The notes under the pieces: model-generated | The model's database searches: none | What the model was told of the DNA's origin: nothing | Seen by the model: the letters and a program-made list of their open reading frames with translations, nothing else | DNA from: Acidobacteriota bacterium | Lineage (GTDB): Bacteria; Acidobacteriota; Polarisedimenticolia; Gp22-AA2 | NCBI GenBank assembly: GCA_016177515.1 | Contig: JACOUZ010000306.1 | Coordinates: forward strand, 1-8,309 | DNA: 8,309 nucleotides | Direction: 5' to 3' | Made by a program: the position numbers and the translations under genes | Shown: piece by piece, positions 1 through 6,248 of the stretch | How the letters are laid out: every line of letters begins with the position of its first letter | Position numbering within the stretch: the first letter of the stretch is position 1

Positions 1-513
1 GCCCCACACGGTCCCGAACAGGCCGATGAAGGGCGTCACGGTGCCGGTGGTCGCCAGGATCCCGAGGAGACGATCCAGGTGGTCTGCCTCGGCCGCGGCA
101 GCCTCCTCCAGCCGCCTGCGGACGCGCTCCAGGATCCGATCGCGGGCCTCGTCCGGCATGCCGGGGTTGCCGCGGAACCGGTTCACGCTTTCGGCGATGG
201 CGGAGGTCAGCTCCCTGAAGCCCGCCAGGAAGATAGGCACCAGGGGGCTGCGCGCGAAGCGGGAGCAATGCTCCCGAAGGTCGGCCAGCCGTTTCTCCTC
301 GTCAAGGGCCCTCAGGAAACGGGCCGTCTGCTCTTCGGCCCGCCGCAGGCCCCGGTAGCGTTCGATGATGACCGCCCACGACAGGACGGAGAAGCAGAGG
401 AGGACCAGGAGGACGAACTTGACCAGCGCCCCCGAGTCGGCGATGAGGCGCAGGACGTCGCCCCCGTAGCCGGCCGTCGCAGCGGCCAGGACGGGGGTCG
501 TGAGCATCGTCAT
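1..513 (-). CDS. tolQ: TolQ/ExbB/MotA-family proton channel, 5' part only (runs off the window)
   Basis: Partial gene: 171 codons from ATG at 513 to the window edge, with the reading frame still open. Seen: a short N-terminus, a hydrophobic first membrane helix at residues 30-50 (ending SWAVIIERY), a basic/acidic cytoplasmic stretch with a helical region (about 120-150), and then TPFIGLFGTVWG at the edge. That last motif is the start of the second membrane helix of TolQ and ExbB. E. coli TolQ is about 230 residues, so roughly the last quarter is missing. The start is supported by AGGAG at 521-525, 7 bases upstream; a second in-frame ATG lies at 507. In the family, TolQ pairs with TolR as a proton-driven inner-membrane motor that energises TolA/Pal for outer-membrane constriction; ExbB does the same for TonB. 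The GTVWG form of the motif favours TolQ over ExbB, but downstream tolR/tolB/pal, which would settle it, lie outside the window. Confidence 0.9.
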   Translation of the reverse strand, partial: MTMLTTPVLAAATAGYGGDVLRLIADSGALVKFVLLVLLCFSVLSWAVIIERYRGLRRAEEQTARFLRALDEEKRLADLREHCSRFARSPLVPIFLAGFRELTSAIAESVNRFRGNPGMPDEARDRILERVRRRLEEAAAAEADHLDRLLGILATTGTVTPFIGLFGTVWG

Positions 514-533
514 CCGGGATCTCCTGAGACGGC

Positions 534-547
534 TGCGCGATCGCGCA
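534..547. repeat. Perfect 14-bp palindrome in the tolQ leader
   Basis: The sequence TGCGCGATCGCGCA is its own reverse complement with no spacer. It lies between the predicted tolQ transcription start (near 558) and the tolQ ribosome site (521-525). It could be an operator for a dimeric repressor, or a short hairpin in the tolQ mRNA leader, although an unspaced palindrome needs to open a few central pairs to form a loop. In G+C-rich DNA, CG-alternating palindromes also arise by chance, so function is uncertain. Confidence 0.4.
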
Positions 548-564
548 ACAGGTTCGAGCGTCGT

Positions 565-593
565 AAGTTAGCACACGGTCTCGTCCTTGACAA
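565..593 (-). promoter_or_regulatory. Predicted sigma70-type promoter for tolQ (divergent)
   Basis: On the minus strand there is TTGTCA (bases 593-588; five of six matches to TTGACA), a 17-bp spacer, then TAACTT (570-565; three of six matches to TATAAT). A TG one base upstream of the hexamer makes it an extended -10. The predicted start is near 558, giving a leader of about 45 bases before ATG 513. The -10 is weak, so the call rests on spacing, the extended -10 and position. The -35 overlaps that of the divergent recN promoter. Confidence 0.5.
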
Positions 594-615
594 CCCTCGA
601 TCCCTCTGATAGCAT
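587..615 (+). promoter_or_regulatory. Predicted sigma70-type promoter for recN and the downstream operon
   Basis: A perfect TTGACA at 587-592 is followed by a 17-bp spacer and TAGCAT at 610-615 (four of six matches to TATAAT). TGA at 607-609 supplies an extended -10. This stretch is also locally less G+C-rich than its surroundings. The predicted start is near 622, leaving a leader of about 45 bases to ATG 667. No LexA-type box of the CTGT-N8-ACAG or GAAC-N4-GTTC form is visible, so the sequence does not show the SOS control that is common for recN. Confidence 0.65.
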
Positions 616-666
616 CCGCGCTCGATCGAACCCGCGCGCTCCGGCACCCTCCACAAGACGAGTTCG

Positions 667-2403
667 ATGCTCCGTTGCCTTCACATCACCCATCTCGCGA
701 TCGTTCGCGAGCTGACCCTCGACCTCGGGCCGGGCCTGAACCTGCTCACCGGCGAGACCGGGGCCGGAAAGTCGATCCTGGTGGACGCTCTGACGCTGGT
801 CCTGGGGGGCCGATCCGGGCCCGAGATGATCCGCGCCGGCGCCGAGCGTGCCACGGTCGAGGCCGAGTTCGACGTCTCCTCGAACCGCGCCGCCCGGGTC
901 TGCCTGGAGCAGCGCGGCTACACGATCGACGACGGCACGATCGTGGCCCGGCGCGAGATCCTGGCGCAGGGGAAGGGGCGCGCCTTCCTGGGCGGGTCCC
1001 TGGCCCCCCTCTCTGACCTCAAGGCCCTGGGGGGCATACTGGTCGACCTGCACGGCCAGCACCAGCAGCAGACCCTCCTGCACGCGGCGAACCACCGCGA
1101 ACTTCTCGACCGGCACGCCGGCCTCGACGCGGACCTGGACGGGATGGCCGGGGCCGCGCGCCGCTTCGAGACGGCCGCGGCGCGCCTGGCGTCGCTGCGC
1201 GAAGGCGCGGAGCGCCTGGCCCGGCGGCTGGACACGCTGCGCCTGCAGGCCGGCGAGATCGAGCGGGCGGCCGTGCGCGCGGGCGAGCGCGAGGCCCTGC
1301 GCGCCGAGCGCCATCTCCTGCGCAACGCCGAGGCGATCCAGAGCAGCGCGCGACAGGCCTACGAGGCGCTTTACGAAGGGGAGGGGGCGACCCTGTCGCG
1401 GCTGGCGGAGACGATCCGGGGCCTCCGCGAGATGGCGCGCTTCGATGCGGCGCTGCAGGAGCACCTGGAGCGCGCCGGGTCCGCCCAGGCCGACCTGCAG
1501 GAGATCGCCGTCCTGCTGCGCGATTACCCGTCGCGCCTCGGCTTCGACCCGGGCAGGCTCGAGGCGATCGAGGATCGCATCCAGGCCGTGGAGTCGCTGC
1601 TGCGCAAGCACGCCCCGGGCGGCAGGGAGGAGGACCTGCTGCGCGTCCGCGACGAGGCGAGAGAGGAGCTGTCGCGGCTCTCGGGCGGCGGCGAGACGGA
1701 GGAGGAGATCGCCAGGCAGGTGGAGGCTCGGCGCTCCGAGGCGCTGCGCCTCGCCGCGTCTTTGTCTCTCGCCCGGTGTGCCGCGGCCCGGACGCTCGAG
1801 CGCGAGGTGGAGAAGGAGCTGGCCGGCCTGGCCATGGGACAGTCGAGATTCGCCGTCGGCATTGGGCCCAGGCTGGCGCCCGGTTCGGGCCTGTGGTCCG
1901 GCGGCGAGGAGGTCGCCGTTGACGGCACGGGATGCGACGTGGTGGAATTCCTCCTGTCGGCGAACCCGGGCGAGCCGCCGGCGCCCCTGTCGGCGGTCGC
2001 CTCCGGCGGCGAGTTGTCGCGCGTCATGCTCGCCCTCGAAGTGGTGCTGCGCCGGGAGTCGGAGCCGCGGGCCCTGGTGTTCGACGAGGTGGACGCGGGG
2101 ATCGGCGGGGCGGTGGCGGAGGCGGTCGGGAAGAGGCTCCACTCCCTGTCGCGCCATCACCAGGTGATCTGCGTCACGCACCTGCCGCAGATCGCCTCCC
2201 ATGCCGACCGGCACGTGCGCGTGGGCAAGCGCCGGGCGCGCGGCCGCACCGAGGTCGAAGTGGACGTGCTCGACGATCAGGGCAGGGTCAGGGAGCTGGC
2301 GCGCATGCTGGCCGGCGAGAAGGTGACGCCGGCGGCCCTGCGGCACGCCGCCGAGATGCGGGCCCGGGGGCACAAGCCCGCGGGCCCGGAGGCGGGAGGA
2401 TGA
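667..2403 (+). CDS. recN: DNA repair protein RecN
   Basis: SMC-like ATPase that acts early at DNA double-strand breaks with RecA in the cytoplasm. Seen in 578 residues: N-terminus MLRCLHITHLAIV typical of RecN; Walker A GETGAGKS at 29-36; the HGQHQQQ segment at 129-135 that RecN has before its coiled-coil arm; a long Arg/Glu/Ala-rich helical region (about 140-390); ABC signature SGGELSR at 446-452; Walker B ALVFDEVD at 469-476; and an H-loop THLPQIA at 504-510. All nucleotide-binding motifs are intact. Length is slightly above the 550-570 usual for the family. ATG 667 is chosen because the family N-terminus begins there; no strong ribosome site precedes it. It is the first gene of the plus-strand operon, and its TGA overlaps the coaD ATG by the ATGA arrangement. 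RecN is often LexA-controlled, but no box is evident here. Confidence 0.97.
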   Translation: MLRCLHITHLAIVRELTLDLGPGLNLLTGETGAGKSILVDALTLVLGGRSGPEMIRAGAERATVEAEFDVSSNRAARVCLEQRGYTIDDGTIVARREILAQGKGRAFLGGSLAPLSDLKALGGILVDLHGQHQQQTLLHAANHRELLDRHAGLDADLDGMAGAARRFETAAARLASLREGAERLARRLDTLRLQAGEIERAAVRAGEREALRAERHLLRNAEAIQSSARQAYEALYEGEGATLSRLAETIRGLREMARFDAALQEHLERAGSAQADLQEIAVLLRDYPSRLGFDPGRLEAIEDRIQAVESLLRKHAPGGREEDLLRVRDEAREELSRLSGGGETEEEIARQVEARRSEALRLAASLSLARCAAARTLEREVEKELAGLAMGQSRFAVGIGPRLAPGSGLWSGGEEVAVDGTGCDVVEFLLSANPGEPPAPLSAVASGGELSRVMLALEVVLRRESEPRALVFDEVDAGIGGAVAEAVGKRLHSLSRHHQVICVTHLPQIASHADRHVRVGKRRARGRTEVEVDVLDDQGRVRELARMLAGEKVTPAALRHAAEMRARGHKPAGPEAGG

Positions 2404-2906
2404 AACTGACGGCGGTCTTCCCGGGCACCTTCGACCCGATCACCAACGGCCATCTGGACATCATCTCCCGCGGCCGCGATCTGTTCGATCGGATCGTCAT
2501 CGCCATTCTGCGCAACCCCGACAAGGATCCGCTGTTCGCGCTGGAGGAGCGCGCCGAAATCCTGAAGACGGTCGTGGGCCCTTGGTCGAACGTGGAGGTG
2601 GACTCGTTCGACGGTCTCCTGATTGACTTTGTGCGCGCCCGCGGCGCCCGGGTGATCGTGCGCGGGCTCCGGGCGCTGTCCGATTTCGAGTACGAGTTCC
2701 AGATGACCCTGATGAATCAGCGGCTGGAACCCGGCATCCAGACGGTGTTCATGATGCCGTCCGAGGCTTACTCCTACGTGAGCAGCCGCCTGGTGAAGGA
2801 GGTCGCGCGACTCGGGGGGGACGTGACCGGGCTCGTGCCCCCCGACGTGGCCACCCGGCTCAACCGGCGCTTCGCCGGCATGCGGCGGGGCGGAGGGAGA
2901 GGATGA
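2400..2906 (+). CDS. coaD: Phosphopantetheine adenylyltransferase (CoaD)
   Basis: Transfers AMP from ATP to 4'-phosphopantetheine to give dephospho-CoA, the penultimate step of coenzyme A synthesis; cytoplasmic. The 168-residue product begins MKLTAVFPGTFDPITNGH, which carries the nucleotidyltransferase motif TNGH (15-18, the T/HxGH signature). It also contains the family block VRGLRALSDFEYEFQM and the C-terminal SYVSSRLVKEV segment, which corresponds to the ISSTxxR-type nucleotide-binding motif. Length is close to the usual 159-170. The open frame extends far upstream through recN, but the true start is ATG 2400: homology begins there, GGAGG at 2388-2392 is 7 bases upstream, and the ATG overlaps the recN stop. 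Its own TGA overlaps the next ATG. coaD often follows rsmD; the recN neighbour here is a different arrangement. Confidence 0.97.
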   Translation: MKLTAVFPGTFDPITNGHLDIISRGRDLFDRIVIAILRNPDKDPLFALEERAEILKTVVGPWSNVEVDSFDGLLIDFVRARGARVIVRGLRALSDFEYEFQMTLMNQRLEPGIQTVFMMPSEAYSYVSSRLVKEVARLGGDVTGLVPPDVATRLNRRFAGMRRGGGRG

Positions 2907-4099
2907 TGTCCGGCGACTGGCGCCTGGCGCGACGACTGGAGGCGGTCGGAGTCTCCCCGACCCTGGCCGTGATGATGGAGGCGAAGGCGCTCAGGGAACG
3001 CGGCGTCGACGTGATCGATTTCGGCCCGGGCGAGCCCGATTTCGACACGCCCGCGAACATCAAGCAGGCGGCGGTCGCGGCGCTCGCGAACAACCAGACG
3101 CACTATACCGACACCGGCGGCATCCTCGACCTGCGCCGTGCGATCGCGGCCCGCTATGGGAACGGCTCGGGCGGCGCCTGGGGGCCGGAAGAGGTGATCA
3201 CCGGCTGCGGCGGCAAGAACGTCCTGTTCCTGATCTCGATGGCCCTCCTGGAGCCGGGCGACCGGGTGGGGATCTTCGCTCCGTACTGGGTGTCGTTCCC
3301 CGAACAGGTGAGGCTGTGCGGCGCGGAGCCGGTCTTCACGGCCGCGCGCGAGGACGACGGCTTCGTTCCGCGCGCGCGCGATCTCGAGGCGCACCGGGGC
3401 CTCAAGGCTATCATCGTGAACTCGCCGTGCAACCCGAGCGGCGCCGTGTTCCCGCCGGAAGAGGTGGAGCGCCTGGCGGCCTTCGCGGCGCGGGCCGGCT
3501 GCTGGCTGATCTCGGACGAGACGTACGACACGTTTCATTACGGTCCCGGGAAGTTCGCCTCGTTCGCCGCGCAGCACGATCGCCTGCGCGAGCGTCTGAT
3601 CCTGGTCAACTCGCTCTCCAAGACCTACGCCATGACCGGCTGGCGCGTGGGCTACGCGCTGGGGCCGCGCCCGCTCATCGACGCCCTGCGCAAGATCCAG
3701 TCGCACGACGCCACCCACACCTCCTCGATCTCGCAGGCCGCCGCCGTCGAGGCGCTCCGCGGGCCGCAGGATTCGGTCGCCGCCATGCGCGAGGAGTACC
3801 GCAGGCGGCGGGACGAGCTGGTGCAATCCCTGAACCGGATCCGGGGGATCACCTGTATGCTGCCGCCGGGGAGTTTCTACGTCTTCCCCAACGTCACGGA
3901 GGCGATGGCCGCGCTCGGCTGCGCCACCTCGATCGATTTCGGCCGCCGGCTGATGGCGGAGATCGGCGTGGCCACGGTCCCCGGGGAGGCGTTCGGCATG
4001 CCCGGCTTTGTGCGCCTTTCCTATGCCCTCGGTCTCGACCGGATCCGCGCGGGGGTCGAGCGCCTGCAGGCGCTCCTGGGCCCGCGGGAGGCCCGATGA
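2903..4099 (+). CDS. Class I/II pyridoxal-phosphate aminotransferase (aspartate aminotransferase-like)
   Basis: A 398-residue fold-type I PLP enzyme. Seen: GPGEPDFDTP near the N-terminus (the substrate-loop motif of the AAT I-gamma/Ib group), NSPCNPSG at 173-180 (Asn177 contacts PLP), SDETYDTFHY with Asp205 (PLP ring nitrogen) and Tyr208, the Schiff-base lysine Lys240 in SLSKTYAMTGWRVGY, and Arg371 in GFVRLSYALG for the substrate alpha-carboxylate. All catalytic residues are present. Length and motifs fit the Thermus-type aspartate aminotransferases, which transfer the amino group from aspartate (some from aromatic amino acids or prephenate) to 2-oxoglutarate. The substrate cannot be read from sequence alone, so no symbol is given. 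GGAGG at 2892-2896 supports ATG 2903; a second ATG directly follows. Both ends are 4-base ATGA overlaps with coaD and nfeD, indicating translational coupling. Confidence 0.93.
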   Translation: MMSGDWRLARRLEAVGVSPTLAVMMEAKALRERGVDVIDFGPGEPDFDTPANIKQAAVAALANNQTHYTDTGGILDLRRAIAARYGNGSGGAWGPEEVITGCGGKNVLFLISMALLEPGDRVGIFAPYWVSFPEQVRLCGAEPVFTAAREDDGFVPRARDLEAHRGLKAIIVNSPCNPSGAVFPPEEVERLAAFAARAGCWLISDETYDTFHYGPGKFASFAAQHDRLRERLILVNSLSKTYAMTGWRVGYALGPRPLIDALRKIQSHDATHTSSISQAAAVEALRGPQDSVAAMREEYRRRRDELVQSLNRIRGITCMLPPGSFYVFPNVTEAMAALGCATSIDFGRRLMAEIGVATVPGEAFGMPGFVRLSYALGLDRIRAGVERLQALLGPREAR

Positions 4100-5421
4100 G
4101 ACGCGGGACCCTCCTGCTGAAGGGGTTGGCCGCCGCGGCGATCGTGGCGGCCGCCGGAGCGCCGTGCTCCGCCGCGCCGCCGTCCCCGGCGCCGGCGGGC
4201 GAGGCCCTGGTCTTCACGGTCACCCTCGACGACGCCATCCATCCGATCACGGCCCGCTTCCTGAGGGAGACGATCGCCCGCGCCAACCACGAGGGGGCGG
4301 CGCTCCTGATCGTCAAGCTCGACACGCCCGGGGGCTGGCTGAATTCGACCGAGGAGATGATCCGTGAGATCACGTCCTCGCGGGTTCCCGTCGTGGTGTT
4401 CGTCGACGGCAGCAAGGCGGCCTCGGCCGGCTTCTTCATCACCATCGCCGCCGACGTGGCCGTGATGGCGCCGGGGACGCGCATCGGAGCCGCCCACCCG
4501 GTGGCGGTCATGGGGGAGATCCCGAAGGACTCGCCGATGATGGCCAAGGTCGAGAATGACGCCGCCGCCTACGCGCGCAGCCTGGCGAGCAACCGCGGCC
4601 GCAACGAGAAGGTCTCGGAGGAAGTCGTGCGCCGGAGCAGCGCCTTCACGGAACGGGAGGCGCTGAAGCTGAAGCTCATCGATTACGTCTGCCGCGACGA
4701 GGCGGAGATCCTGTCGGTGCTCGACGGCAAGACGATCCGGCGCTTCGATGGCCGCGCAGAGACCCTGCGTCTCGGCCGCACGCGGATCGTGTCGCTGGAC
4801 ATGTCCACACGGGAGCGGCTGCTCAGCGTCCTGGCGAACCCGACCGTGGCGCTGTTCCTGCTGTTCGCCGGCGTCGTCGGGCTGTACATCGAGTTCACCC
4901 ATCCCGGCATGATCGCCCCGGGGGTCGTGGGCGGCGTCTGCCTGCTGCTCTTCGCCCTGGCGTCGCAGATCCTGCCGATGAGCTGGGTCGGCGTGGCCCT
5001 GGTGGTCGTCGCCATCGCGATGTTCCTGCTGGAACTGAAGGTGCCCAGTTATGGCACCTTGACGGCGGGCGGCATCGTCTGCCTGATCCTGGGCGCCATG
5101 ATGCTGTTCAAGGGCGCCCCGGGCGTGCCGGGGATCGGCGTGGCGCGCTGGGCGGTCCTGTCGATCGCCGGGACCGCCGGGCTGATCATGGCGATCCTGA
5201 CGACGCTGGTGATCCGGGTCTCGCGGCGCAAGCCGACCACCGGCTCGGTCGGCCTCGTGGGAGAGCGCGGGACCGCCCTGACCGACCTCGATCCCGAGGG
5301 GCGGGTCTTCGTGCACGGCGAATACTGGAACGCCCGCACGGCGCGCCCGATCCGCAAGGGGGCGGCGGTGCGCGTGACGCGCGTCCAGGACCTGGCGCTC
5401 GAAGTCGAGGAAGTTTCCTGA
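4096..5421 (+). CDS. nfeD: Long-form NfeD: membrane-bound ClpP-class serine protease
   Basis: A 441-residue secreted-domain plus membrane protein. Seen: a signal peptide (basic start, Ala/Leu core 11-20, likely cleavage after about residue 26); a ClpP/SppA-type protease domain (about 37-235) with TPGG at 77-80 and the nucleophile Ser110 in KAASAG; Lys151, exactly 41 residues later, the spacing of the Ser97/Lys138 dyad of Pyrococcus PH1510 as I recall it; four to five membrane helices (about 250-266, 274-294, 297-313, 322-338, 353-374); and a C-terminal OB-fold NfeD domain (about 381-441, including GEYWNARTA and GAAVRVTRV). The family partner is a stomatin/slipin, cleaved near its C-terminus in archaea, and one lies directly downstream. 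The start is ATG 4096 with GGAGG at 4087-4091; the open frame upstream is only the shadow of the aminotransferase. The protease domain should face the periplasm. Confidence 0.94.
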   Translation: MRRGTLLLKGLAAAAIVAAAGAPCSAAPPSPAPAGEALVFTVTLDDAIHPITARFLRETIARANHEGAALLIVKLDTPGGWLNSTEEMIREITSSRVPVVVFVDGSKAASAGFFITIAADVAVMAPGTRIGAAHPVAVMGEIPKDSPMMAKVENDAAAYARSLASNRGRNEKVSEEVVRRSSAFTEREALKLKLIDYVCRDEAEILSVLDGKTIRRFDGRAETLRLGRTRIVSLDMSTRERLLSVLANPTVALFLLFAGVVGLYIEFTHPGMIAPGVVGGVCLLLFALASQILPMSWVGVALVVVAIAMFLLELKVPSYGTLTAGGIVCLILGAMMLFKGAPGVPGIGVARWAVLSIAGTAGLIMAILTTLVIRVSRRKPTTGSVGLVGERGTALTDLDPEGRVFVHGEYWNARTARPIRKGAAVRVTRVQDLALEVEEVS

Positions 5422-5424
5422 CAC

Positions 5425-5438
5425 CGCGGAGATCCGCG
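5425..5438 (+). promoter_or_regulatory. Small stem-loop just before the slipin ribosome site
   Basis: CGCGGA (5425-5430) and TCCGCG (5433-5438) are perfect inverted repeats. They can form five pairs with an AGAT tetraloop, or six with a 2-base loop. The hairpin fills nearly all of the 27-base gap between the nfeD stop and the slipin gene and abuts the AAGGAGG at 5439. No T-run follows, so it is not an intrinsic terminator. It may tune translation or mark an mRNA processing site; function is inference. Confidence 0.4.
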
Positions 5439-5445
5439 AAGGAGG
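5439..5445 (+). promoter_or_regulatory. Strong Shine-Dalgarno of the slipin gene
   Basis: AAGGAGG is the strongest ribosome site in the operon. Two ATG codons follow in tandem, at 5449 and 5452. The spacer from GGAGG is 3 bases to the first, which is too short for efficient initiation, and 6 bases to the second, which is near optimal. This favours 5452 as the start. Confidence 0.7.
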
Positions 5446-5451
5446 CTCATG

Positions 5452-6216
5452 ATGGGTGCGTTGGGAGCGGGGTCGGGCGCCCTGTTCTTCGTGTTCGTCA
5501 TCGTGTTCTGGCTGATCTCGAGCATCAAGATCCTGAACGAGTACGAGCGGGCGGTGATCTTCCGCCTGGGGCGCCTGCACGAGACCGCCAAGGGCCCCGG
5601 CATCACCTTCGTCTTTTTCCCGATCGACCGCATGGTGCGCATCTCGCTCCGGACGATCGTGCACGACGTGCCTTCGCAGGACGTGATCACGCGCGACAAC
5701 GTCTCGGTCAAGGTGAACGCCGTGGTCTATTACCGCGTCATCGACCCCAAGAAGGCGGTGGTCGAGGTCGAGCAGTACCACTACGCCACCTCGCAGCTCG
5801 CGCAGACCACCCTGCGCTCGGTGCTCGGGCAGTGCGAGCTCGACGACCTCCTGAGCCAGCGCGAGCGGCTGAACTCCGAGCTCCAGCAGATCCTCGACCG
5901 GCACACGGATCCGTGGGGCGTGAAGGTGTCGATGGTCGAGGTGAAGCACGTGGACCTGCCGGTCGAGATGCAGCGCGCCATGGCCAAGCAGGCGGAGGCG
6001 GAGCGCGAGAAACGCGCCAAGATCATCCACGCGGAGGGTGAATTCCAGGCCTCGTCGCAGCTCGCGAAGGCGGCGGGGGTCATGTCGGAAAACCCGACGA
6101 CCCTGCAGCTGCGCTACCTGCAAACCCTGACCGAGATTGCCACCGAGAAGAATTCGACGATCATCTTCCCGGTCCCGATCGACATCCTCGAGGCCCTGAA
6201 GAGGAAGCCGGTCTGA
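5452..6216 (+). CDS. Slipin / stomatin-like SPFH-domain membrane protein
   Basis: A bacterial slipin of 254 residues (255 if ATG 5449 is used). Seen: one N-terminal membrane segment (about 10-25); the SPFH/PHB domain (about 30-190) with the family strings VFRLGRLHETAKGPG-like start, VITRDNVSVKVNAVVYYRV and QLAQTTLRSVLGQ; an Ala/Glu/Lys-rich helix (about 171-209, including AEREKRAKII) that serves as coiled-coil and oligomerisation region; and the C-terminal LQLRYLQTLTEIA and TIIFPVPI (236-243). Slipins assemble into large membrane-attached rings and organise membrane microdomains. In Pyrococcus the partner NfeD protease cuts the stomatin in a hydrophobic C-terminal stretch, and TIIFPVPI is the matching segment here (inference). 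The gene follows nfeD by 27-30 bases, the classic pairing. No defect is seen. Confidence 0.95.
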   Translation: MGALGAGSGALFFVFVIVFWLISSIKILNEYERAVIFRLGRLHETAKGPGITFVFFPIDRMVRISLRTIVHDVPSQDVITRDNVSVKVNAVVYYRVIDPKKAVVEVEQYHYATSQLAQTTLRSVLGQCELDDLLSQRERLNSELQQILDRHTDPWGVKVSMVEVKHVDLPVEMQRAMAKQAEAEREKRAKIIHAEGEFQASSQLAKAAGVMSENPTTLQLRYLQTLTEIATEKNSTIIFPVPIDILEALKRKPV

Positions 6217-6233
6217 AGCGCCCCGGAACGCGG

Positions 6234-6248
6234 CGGGGGGACACCCCG
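6234..6248 (+). promoter_or_regulatory. G-rich hairpin overlapping the start of the GGDEF gene; weak initiation region
   Basis: CGGGG (6234-6238) can pair with CCCCG (6244-6248) across a GGACA loop. The right arm ends on the first base of the GTG start codon. No AGGAG-type site is present; the only purine-rich stretch is the G-run inside the hairpin. Translation of the cyclase may therefore be weak or dependent on coupling to the upstream gene. There is no T-run, so this is not a terminator. Confidence 0.3.

Noticed and set aside
514..666. LexA/SOS box upstream of recN
   Set aside because: Neither CTGT-N8-ACAG nor GAAC-N4-GTTC is present; the TTCGA-type fragments near 553 and 622 do not form a spaced palindrome. 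A lineage-specific LexA motif cannot be excluded.
560..666. Cyclic-dinucleotide (GEMM) or other riboswitch in the operon leader
   Set aside because: The predicted leaders are only about 45 bases, too short for a GEMM aptamer, and no matching core was seen.
568..2373. A 601-codon open frame antisense to recN
   Set aside because: Its translation is low-complexity Arg/Gly/Ala/Gln-rich with no recognisable family, while recN on the other strand has every expected motif. It is a by-product of G+C-rich codon use.
1932..2399. Upstream extension of the coaD frame
   Set aside because: CoaD homology begins exactly at 2400, and the extension is an out-of-frame reading of recN rich in Gly/Arg.
3316..4095. 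Upstream extension of the nfeD frame to a 701-residue product
   Set aside because: The extension is a shadow of the aminotransferase gene; a clean signal peptide and ribosome site mark ATG 4096.
6221..6247. Intrinsic terminator between the slipin and GGDEF genes
   Set aside because: The G/C-run hairpin is not followed by a T-run and abuts the start codon of the next gene.
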